Part shown: piece after piece, positions 7,120 through 11,973 of the stretch
Layout of the letters: each line of letters starts with the position of its first letter
Position numbering within the stretch: position 1 is the stretch's first letter
DNA from: Emcibacteraceae bacterium
GTDB lineage: Bacteria; Pseudomonadota; Alphaproteobacteria; Sphingomonadales; Emcibacteraceae
Length of the DNA: 11,973 nucleotides
Direction: 5' to 3'
Assembly (NCBI GenBank): GCA_016763335.1
Contig: JAESUD010000131.1
Coordinates: 1 to 11,973, forward strand
Notes under the pieces: generated by a model
Database searches by the model: none
Told to the model about the DNA's origin: nothing
What the model saw: the letters and a program-made list of their open reading frames with translations, nothing else
Made by a program: the position numbers and the translations under genes

Positions 7120-8209
7120 GTTCTAGCGCCTTTTCAATTTCAAACGGAATTTCAATATCTATTTGAAGTCCCCCTTCATCGCGGTTCTTAATATTAATTA
7201 TATGATTGTCCGGGTAAAGCTGTTTTAACCTGTTTTTAGTATTTTCAAGGCCGACACCACTGGAGTTTTCATTAAACTTATGTTTGGTCGGGAGCTTGGA
7301 TATCCCAGGGCCGCTATCGCACAATTTAATGCATAATAGATCACCTTTTCGCGTTGCCACAAGGGAAATTGTTCCGCCTTCTTCCATGGGTGAGATGGCA
7401 TATTTAATGGCATTTTCCACAAGCGGCTGAAGGAGTAGGCTCGGAATCAATGCCTTTTTCACATCATCAGATACATTAAAATCAAGGGTTAACCGATCCT
7501 CAAACCTCACTTTTTCAATATCAAGGTAAAGCCAGAGAGCGTAAACTTCTTCATCAATGGTTATTTTTTGTGTTGGTTGATTGACCAGACTGAATCGCAG
7601 AAACGCACTTAGTTTAGTCAGCATGCCGTTGGCTTCTTTTGATTGTTTATCAAGCACCAATGTCGAGATAGCATTAAGCGTATTAAAAAGAAAATGCGGG
7701 TTAATCTGATAGCGTAGCATTTGCAGTTGTGATTGGTGGGCCTGTGCAACGGCTTGCAGATACATTTCTTTTTGCTCAAGCAGTAGGAAATGATAATTGA
7801 CAATGAAATAAGCCCCGCTCCAGATCAATAATACAAATAGATCATAGAGTGCGCGGCCAATCACAAATTCATATATCTGAACATCAATAAAGAAAGTCTG
7901 TAACACTATCCATGTATCGATTGAGCTTAAGAGTAATGCAGAGATGACAATGCAGCTTATTACCGAGAGAACCATTGTTGACGGTGGTAAGTCACTTTGT
8001 TTTAAGCGTCTATAAATAATCCTGAGAACAACAGTGATAAGAAAGCCACTTACCACTGATGTTATTACGGTTATTTGAAAAATTATATCTTCGCGGTCAG
8101 CATATAAGTTAAGCGCCCGCGCGGCACCAAAAGCAAGCCAGCCTGCTATTTGGAGCTTCCAGAATAAACTTTGTTTCTGCTTTATCTGTCTTTCAAAAAA
8201 ATTAGCCAA
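7109..8209 (-). CDS. LytS/YehU-type sensor histidine kinase
   Basis: Membrane histidine kinase of 366 residues, family His_kinase (PF06580). The N-terminal half has about four hydrophobic segments (roughly 16-34, 43-66, 77-100, 120-146) and no obvious periplasmic sensor domain. The phospho-acceptor is H172 in QINPHFLFNTLNAIS. The ATPase part shows the N box LLLQPLVENAIKYA (N266), DSGPG (298-302) and the G box SGVGLENTKNRL. The start is TTG at 8209: AAGGG lies 6 nt upstream, partly overlapping the channel gene's stop codon, and there is no early in-frame ATG. It lies 8 bp after mscS and overlaps the response regulator by 11 bp. The signal is unknown; the few-TM layout suggests membrane-state or small-ligand sensing, and the channel upstream suggests envelope or osmotic stress (inference). 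Confidence 0.94.
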   Translation of the reverse strand: MANFFERQIKQKQSLFWKLQIAGWLAFGAARALNLYADREDIIFQITVITSVVSGFLITVVLRIIYRRLKQSDLPPSTMVLSVISCIVISALLLSSIDTWIVLQTFFIDVQIYEFVIGRALYDLFVLLIWSGAYFIVNYHFLLLEQKEMYLQAVAQAHQSQLQMLRYQINPHFLFNTLNAISTLVLDKQSKEANGMLTKLSAFLRFSLVNQPTQKITIDEEVYALWLYLDIEKVRFEDRLTLDFNVSDDVKKALIPSLLLQPLVENAIKYAISPMEEGGTISLVATRKGDLLCIKLCDSGPGISKLPTKHKFNENSSGVGLENTKNRLKQLYPDNHIINIKNRDEGGLQIDIEIPFEIEKALEHAE

Positions 8210-8217
8210 TAAAGCCC

Positions 8218-9045
8218 TTAATCAGCATTTGATATAATATGTACATCCTGCTGCGGATAAGGGAAACTGATCCCTTTTTCATCGAAACGATATTTGATGC
8301 TTCTGGTCAACGCGGCTTTAAGAGGGGCGAAATTGCCTCTCTCGGTCCAGACACGTACAACAAGATCAACGGAACTAGCACCAAGTTCACCAACAAAAAT
8401 TGATGATTCAGGATCTTTTAATACCCTGTCATCTTCACTAATAACGACTTTAAGTTCTGCAATTGCCTTGTCAATGTCATCATCGTAACTGATACCAACG
8501 ACAAGATCGATCCGGCGGTTATCATTGGCGGAAAAGTTTTTAATTGATGTGCCCCAAACCTGACTATTGGGAACGATGATTTTAACATTATCAAGCGTTG
8601 CCATTTCTGTGACAAATAGGCCGAGTGTTTTAACCGTACCGGCATGACCGGCTGCATCAATGAAATCGCCGACTTTAAAGGGACGGAACATAAGCAGCAT
8701 TACACCGGCGGCTACATTGCTAAGCGTTCCTTGCAAAGCTAGACCGATCGCAAGGGAAGCGGCACCGACAATGGCTATTAAACTGGCAGTTTCTATGCCG
8801 AAGCGGTCAAGAACAGCCAAAATAGTAAATATAATAACTATATATCGTGCAATGCTAGAGAAAAAGGCCCCCAGAGTGTCATCGATTGTTTCGCTTTTTA
8901 GACAGAGTTTTACAACCATTCTTTTGACCCAGCCTGCCGCCATAAAACCAATAATCAATGTTAGGACGGCAAAAATGATATTTAAGCCATATTGAGTACT
9001 AAGCTCAATTATCAAATCCATATATTCTGTTGCTGCTTCTTCCAT
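8218..9045 (-). CDS. mscS: MscS-family small-conductance mechanosensitive channel
   Basis: Channel of 275 residues, close to the 286 of E. coli MscS, opening under membrane tension to release solutes on hypo-osmotic shock. Seen in order: TM1 (about 20-40), TM2 (about 62-82), and the glycine/alanine-rich pore helix TM3 (about 87-119) with LAIGLALQGTLSNVAAGVMLL, then the signature RPFKVGDFI (121-129) opening the beta domain, IIVPNSQVWGTSIKNFS (156-172) and a C-terminal alpha/beta domain ending about residue 268. No extra N-terminal TM or periplasmic domain, so it is the minimal type. The start ATG at 9045 follows AAGAGA. It is first gene of a minus-strand operon with the kinase 8 bp downstream. 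It is divergent from the bufferin operon with a 276-bp shared intergenic region. Confidence 0.95.
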   Translation of the reverse strand: MEEAATEYMDLIIELSTQYGLNIIFAVLTLIIGFMAAGWVKRMVVKLCLKSETIDDTLGAFFSSIARYIVIIFTILAVLDRFGIETASLIAIVGAASLAIGLALQGTLSNVAAGVMLLMFRPFKVGDFIDAAGHAGTVKTLGLFVTEMATLDNVKIIVPNSQVWGTSIKNFSANDNRRIDLVVGISYDDDIDKAIAELKVVISEDDRVLKDPESSIFVGELGASSVDLVVRVWTERGNFAPLKAALTRSIKYRFDEKGISFPYPQQDVHIISNAD

Positions 9046-9153
9046 TTTTTTCTCTTTTGTTTTGTTATTGTTAAATTCGAAAATACGCTGTAATGAATAT
9101 TAGCGCAATATAAAATTAACCATGGCGATAAAATTAAACATGATGAATAACCG

Positions 9154-9175
9154 TTGCCACATAATTGCCACATTA
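9154..9175. repeat. Tandem 11-bp repeat TTGCCACATAA / TTGCCACATTA
   Basis: Two head-to-tail copies match at 10 of 11 positions with an 11-bp period, about one helical turn. They lie between the divergent mscS and bufA genes. The left copy is preceded by AACCG, so ACCGTT (9150-9155), resembling half-sites of AlgR/LytTR regulators, overlaps it; a six-base match can arise by chance. Possible regulator site or promoter element for either operon. Confidence 0.35.
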
Positions 9176-9203
9176 TCCGCCCACTTTGATTTATCTTAAT
9201 TCG

Positions 9204-9219
9204 ATCACACAAATGTGAT
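9204..9219. promoter_or_regulatory. Inverted repeat ATCACA-N4-TGTGAT, possible operator
   Basis: A perfect 6-bp inverted repeat with 4-bp centre CAAA, about 100 bp before the bufA start and about 160 bp before mscS on the other strand. The order of half-sites is opposite to the CRP consensus (TGTGA-N6-TCACA), so CRP binding is not implied. A repressor or metal-responsive regulator site is possible; the RNA could also form a short hairpin. Confidence 0.3.
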
Positions 9220-9321
9220 GATGGTTGAGTATGTTGTTTTTAAGAGTAAGACTAAATTTCATTGGGGAAGAGGTCAGGTTAAAAATTAATAATTACACAA
9301 CAAATATATAAAGGAAATATA

Positions 9322-9591
9322 ATGAGTAAATCAATCAATAGAGCAGGCCTTGCAATGGCAGTAGCAGCAGCCGGGTTATTTGCAGTAGCATCAGGCGCAA
9401 CAGTTGTCGCACAAGAAGCACCACAAGTGCATTGCATGGGTGTTAACGCTTGCAAAGGGCAAAATGCTTGTAAAACAGCGGCAAATGCTTGTAAAGGACA
9501 AGGCGCATGTAAAGGACAAGGTTTCCTTATGATGTCAGCTGAAGAATGTGCAACAGCAGGCGGAAAAACTGAAGCATCTACTAGCATGTAA
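9322..9591 (+). CDS. bufA2: Bufferin precursor peptide (BufA2-like), exported and Cys-rich
   Basis: Precursor of 89 residues. A signal peptide fills residues 1-30 (basic start MSKSINR, Ala/Gly-rich core, cleavage near VVA-Q), so the modified peptide should reach the periplasm. The mature part has six cysteines, C38, C44, C50, C57, C63 and C76, four of them followed by Lys in repeats of the form NACKGQ/GACKGQ, ending in GF and an EEC...GG tail. This arrangement is that of the BufA2 group of bufferins, RiPPs whose cysteines are oxidatively converted by an MNIO enzyme and which bind copper and protect against it. The ribosome-binding site AAGGAAA (9311-9317) lies 4 nt before the ATG. Maturation genes follow after an intrinsic terminator. 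Copper regulation is expected from the family, but no known copper-box is seen upstream. Confidence 0.87.
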   Translation: MSKSINRAGLAMAVAAAGLFAVASGATVVAQEAPQVHCMGVNACKGQNACKTAANACKGQGACKGQGFLMMSAEECATAGGKTEASTSM

Positions 9592-9605
9592 TTGCAATTA
9601 ATTTT

Positions 9606-9644
9606 AAAAAGGCGGTGATCGGTTATCCGGTTGCCGCTTTTTTT
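9606..9644 (+). terminator. Intrinsic terminator/attenuator between bufA and bufB
   Basis: Bases 9612-9622 pair with 9627-9637 in an 11-bp stem (GCGGTGATCGG against CCGGTTGCCGC, with three G-U pairs) closed by a TTAT loop, followed by seven T (9638-9644). Upstream A residues 9606-9610 can extend the stem against the T run. It starts 20 nt after the bufA stop and ends 16 nt before the bufB ATG. Partial read-through would give many precursor transcripts per maturation transcript. Confidence 0.85.
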
Positions 9645-9660
9645 ATGTTATAAGGGCATC

Positions 9661-10494
9661 ATGAACTCTAAAAAAATAAAAAAACCTTTTCTTGGATATG
9701 GCCTTGGTCTGCGGACAGATCATTATGAAGAAATTCTTTCGTCTGATCCTCCAATTGATTGGTTCGAGATTATATCTGAAAATTATATGGTTGAAGGTGG
9801 TCGGCAACTTTATCATTTGGACAGGATTAAAGAGAAATACCCCATTGTTATGCATGGGGTGTCACTGAGCATTGGGTCAACAGACCCGCTCAATATGGAT
9901 TATCTTAAAGAATTGAAAAAGCTCGAAAGTCGGGTTAACCCAGAATGGATTTCCGATCATCTTTGCTGGACTAGCCTTGGTGGGCATAATAGTCATGATT
10001 TGTTGCCATTACCGTATAATCAGGAAACCCTCAAACATGTGTCTGAGCGAATAAAACAGGTTCAGGATTATCTTGGGCGGCAGATTTTAATTGAAAATGC
10101 CTCAAGTTACCTGACGTATAAAGCGTCAGACATGACAGAATGGGATTTTATCAGCGAAATTGCTGATGAAGCTGATTGCCTTTTATTGTTTGATGTTAAT
10201 AATATTTATGTCAGCGGGTTTAATCATAATTTTGATCCTAAAGAATATATTGACCGAATAAATCCTGAAAGAGTGTGGCAAATTCATCTAGCCGGTCATG
10301 AAAATAATGGTGATTATATTATTGATACCCATGATCATCCGGTTATTGATGAAGTATGGCAACTTTATCAATATACTATTGAAAAAATGGGCCCTGTCTC
10401 GACGATGATTGAAAGGGACGACCATATTCCGCCGCTCGATGAGCTGATAACGGAGCTTGAAAAAGCCAGAAAACTGGGTGAGGGTGCATGTTAA
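9661..10494 (+). CDS. bufB: BufB-like MNIO enzyme (DUF692), bufferin maturation
   Basis: Multinuclear non-haem iron-dependent oxidase of 277 residues, TIM-barrel DUF692 family (MbnB-like), expected to oxidise precursor cysteines in the cytoplasm. The candidate metal ligands typical of the family are visible: H65 in VMHGVSLSIG, D99/H100 in ISDHLCW, E145/N146 in ILIENASSY, D178 with N180/N181 in LLFDVNNIYVS, H209 and H213 in QIHLAGH, D222/H224/H226 in DTHDHP, and E251 in MIERDDHIP. Opening PFLGYGLGLR and WFEIISENYM are family hallmarks. The ATG at 9661 follows AAGGG (9652-9656); an in-frame TTG at 9631 lies in the terminator stem and is rejected. It overlaps bufC by 7 bp, so the two are translated together, and its substrate is most likely the peptide encoded upstream. 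Confidence 0.93.
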   Translation: MNSKKIKKPFLGYGLGLRTDHYEEILSSDPPIDWFEIISENYMVEGGRQLYHLDRIKEKYPIVMHGVSLSIGSTDPLNMDYLKELKKLESRVNPEWISDHLCWTSLGGHNSHDLLPLPYNQETLKHVSERIKQVQDYLGRQILIENASSYLTYKASDMTEWDFISEIADEADCLLLFDVNNIYVSGFNHNFDPKEYIDRINPERVWQIHLAGHENNGDYIIDTHDHPVIDEVWQLYQYTIEKMGPVSTMIERDDHIPPLDELITELEKARKLGEGAC

Positions 10495-11276
10495 ACCATA
10501 TTCAAGAAAAATTTAAAGCGGCTATTTTTGAAGGTAAAGATGAAGCTTTTATTGCCGAGATAGAAGAAGGTGGAAAGATTGATCCGAAGCAACGACTTTT
10601 TATTTATGCCCATGCTTATAAATCTCGTTTGGTTGAAACGCTTGCAGATGATTTTCCCGTTCTCCATTCATTAGTCGGAGATGATATGTTTGAAGAAATT
10701 TGCCTTGATTATATTGATAAATACCCTTCAACAAGTACTCCTTTAAGATATTTTGGTCAGCATATGGCTAAATATTTGCAGGACACCAAGCCATATTCAG
10801 AAATAATTCCTGCTATTGAAATGGCAAAGTTTGAATGGACGTTTAATGATGTGTTCGATGCGCCGGATAAAGTTGCGGTTAGTGAAAGTGATGTTGGGGC
10901 GGTGCCGCCAGAAGCATGGACGACATTAAGAATTCATCTGCAGCCATCATTTTTTATGAATGAATATAAATGGAATACGCCCGCCGTTTGGTCAACCGTT
11001 AGCGACGAACAGGATGATAAACCAATGATGCCGCAGGAATACCCGGTTGCTTCAAATTGCATTCAGTGGAAAGCTGACCTCAAATGTTTTTTTCGCAGCG
11101 TGCCAGATGATGAAGCGGCGGTGCTTAAACTCGCGGCTCAAAGCAAAAGCTTTCCTGAAATTTGCGAACAGCTTATTGATATATATGAAGGGCAGGCCAC
11201 GATGCGTGCGGCAGAACTGTTTAAAGGCTGGGTGATGGAAGGCCTTGTTTCAAGGCTTGAATATTTGAAAGTTTAG
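10488..11276 (+). CDS. bufC: BufC-like partner protein (DUF2063), bufferin maturation
   Basis: Protein of 262 residues. The N-terminal half is the DUF2063 ('putative DNA-binding') helical domain: RLFIYAHAYKSRLVETLADDFPVLHSLVGDDMFEEICLDYI with P-S-T-S-T-P-L-RYFGQHMAKYL (about 36-98). The C-terminal half is a less conserved alpha/beta part ending in a helical segment, AAELFKGWVMEGLVSRL. In MbnC/BufC systems this partner binds the MNIO enzyme and recruits the precursor, so the DNA-binding label in databases is misleading. The ATG lies within the last codons of bufB (7-bp overlap), strong evidence of coupling. No DoxX-like bufD follows, unlike some bufferin operons; instead the next gene is convergent. 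The stop codon overlaps the stop of the NifU-like gene. A 3' in-gene hairpin (11240-11258) lacks a T run. Confidence 0.9.
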   Translation: MLNHIQEKFKAAIFEGKDEAFIAEIEEGGKIDPKQRLFIYAHAYKSRLVETLADDFPVLHSLVGDDMFEEICLDYIDKYPSTSTPLRYFGQHMAKYLQDTKPYSEIIPAIEMAKFEWTFNDVFDAPDKVAVSESDVGAVPPEAWTTLRIHLQPSFFMNEYKWNTPAVWSTVSDEQDDKPMMPQEYPVASNCIQWKADLKCFFRSVPDDEAAVLKLAAQSKSFPEICEQLIDIYEGQATMRAAELFKGWVMEGLVSRLEYLKV

Positions 11277-11710
11277 CGAACTTCTTTGATTGCCTGAAGT
11301 AGTGCATCAAAGGGCAATGTGACGCAAGTGCGCCTGCTTTTATGATCGCGTACCACATTGAATACATCCATATCTTGCCACTTTTTGTCGGACCAATCAT
11401 TATGTTCCGGGCCATCAATAGCCTCTAAGGATGTTTTTATCTGTTCTAATAATTTAGATAAGCTTTTCTCGGTAAGCCTTTGGAAATGCTCCCCTAGTAC
11501 GGATGCGCTTGCTTGACAAAGGGCGCATGCTTTTGCTTCATGACTAAAATCAACAAGCTTGCCACTGTCCATTTTAATATGGATTTTAATGCGGTCACCA
11601 CACATGGGATTATGTACCATAACGCTATGGTCTGCATTATCGATCTCCCCGTGTCCGGTGGCATTTGCAGCAAGTCTTAGAATTGTTTTTTGGTATAGCT
11701 TATCAATCAT
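11273..11710 (-). CDS. NifU/IscU/SufU-like Fe-S cluster scaffold protein
   Basis: Protein of 145 residues, the size of SufU/IscU. Three cysteine positions of the scaffold fold are present: C37 in HNPMCGDRI, C62 in ACALCQAS (with an extra C65 in the same loop), and C129 in RRTCVTLPF. The Asp in CGD, known to ease cluster release in IscU, is conserved as D39. The SASVLGEHF stretch after the second Cys is typical of SufU-type proteins. It would assemble and hand over Fe-S clusters in the cytoplasm, with a cysteine desulfurase encoded elsewhere. The start ATG at 11710 has no clear ribosome-binding site. Its stop (TAA) overlaps the bufC stop (TAG), so no terminator fits between them. Context beside a copper-peptide operon is suggestive, since copper attacks Fe-S clusters, but adjacency alone proves nothing. 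Confidence 0.85.
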   Translation of the reverse strand: MIDKLYQKTILRLAANATGHGEIDNADHSVMVHNPMCGDRIKIHIKMDSGKLVDFSHEAKACALCQASASVLGEHFQRLTEKSLSKLLEQIKTSLEAIDGPEHNDWSDKKWQDMDVFNVVRDHKSRRTCVTLPFDALLQAIKEVR

Positions 11711-11952
11711 GAACTACGATTAATATATTATAGTCATGCTGTCCAGCATTCAGATTTAATTGAATAAGATACAACCGATTTTGATTGCAATTGCAGGAAA
11801 TAATGTTAATTATCAGGAAAATTTAGGGTACTAGGGAATAAATTAAGAAACTACAATAAAATGTTTTTCAGTAATGAACTCCATTTTGATATTCTTACTC
11901 TTTGATTTTTCTAAATTTTTCGAATTAACAATTTTTAAAAAGAGTTTTTTAA

Positions 11953-11973
11953 ATGGAAGAATTAATCTTTGAC
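11953..11973 (+). CDS. Possible start of a gene running off the right edge
   Basis: ATG followed by GAAGAATTAATCTTTGAC (MEELIFD) stays open to the edge. AAGAG at 11939-11943 lies 9 nt upstream, a weak ribosome-binding site. Only seven codons are visible. The preceding 240 bp (from 11711) are AT-rich and non-coding, with a TGCAATTGCA palindrome at 11786-11795. Confidence 0.25.

Noticed and set aside
9204..9219. CRP/FNR binding site
   Set aside because: The half-sites are in the reverse order to the consensus and the centre is 4 rather than 6 bp.
9279..9587. 102-aa minus-strand frame opposite the bufferin precursor
   Set aside because: It is a shadow of the Cys/Ala-rich precursor codons; the plus frame has a ribosome-binding site, signal peptide and family match.
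9631..9660. Ten-codon N-terminal extension of the BufB-like protein from a TTG
   Set aside because: The TTG lies in the terminator stem and has no ribosome-binding site, while the ATG at 9661 follows AAGGG.
11240..11258. Hairpin AGGCCTTG-TTT-CAAGGCTT near the end of bufC
   Set aside because: A good 8-bp stem, but it lies within coding sequence and has no T run on either strand.
1..11973. CRISPR array, insertion sequence, tRNA or rRNA
   Set aside because: No spaced repeats, transposase, terminal inverted repeats, or tRNA/rRNA-like sequence were seen on either strand.

Overview
The window looks like chromosomal DNA of an AT-rich, Gram-negative bacterium. Three proteins carry export signals or sit in the envelope (a periplasmic-type alanine racemase, a bufferin precursor, an MscS channel). 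The mix of bufferin genes, a NifU/SufU-like scaffold and a LytTR two-component pair would fit a marine alphaproteobacterium, but nothing here fixes the lineage and that assignment is tentative.

Region 1 (1-5533) is amino-acid metabolism. The 3' part of an N-acyl-D-amino-acid deacylase gene is followed after 29 bp by an exported alanine/broad-specificity amino-acid racemase; together they would turn N-acyl-D-amino acids into free L-amino acids. Convergent to them is a cystathionine gamma-synthase/lyase-type PLP enzyme, divergent from an AraC-family regulator. The intergenic space between these last two holds two near-identical 20-bp direct repeats 21 bp apart, a good candidate operator. Convergent to the regulator is a serine hydroxymethyltransferase-fold enzyme that keeps the PLP lysine and substrate arginine but has lost residues needed for normal SHMT chemistry.

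Region 2 (5534-6334) is a roughly 620-bp gene-poor stretch ending in a 59-codon remnant of an exported alpha-carbonic anhydrase. The remnant has its own ribosome-binding site and signal peptide but stops just after the family's QSPI motif, where it runs into the 3' end of the next gene.

Region 3 (6304-9045, minus strand) is a compact operon: an MscS-type mechanosensitive channel, then a LytS/YehU-type sensor kinase 8 bp downstream (TTG start), then an 11-bp-overlapping LytTR response regulator.

Region 4 (9046-11276, plus strand) is a bufferin-type RiPP operon: a six-cysteine exported precursor (BufA2-like), a DUF692/MNIO iron enzyme (BufB-like) and a DUF2063 partner (BufC-like). A strong intrinsic terminator hairpin lies between precursor and maturation genes, probably setting a high precursor-to-enzyme ratio. 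This is the most striking system in the window: members of this family are known as copper-sequestering peptides with modified cysteines. A NifU/SufU-like Fe-S scaffold gene converges on bufC with overlapping stop codons. The last 260 bp are AT-rich with no convincing complete gene.
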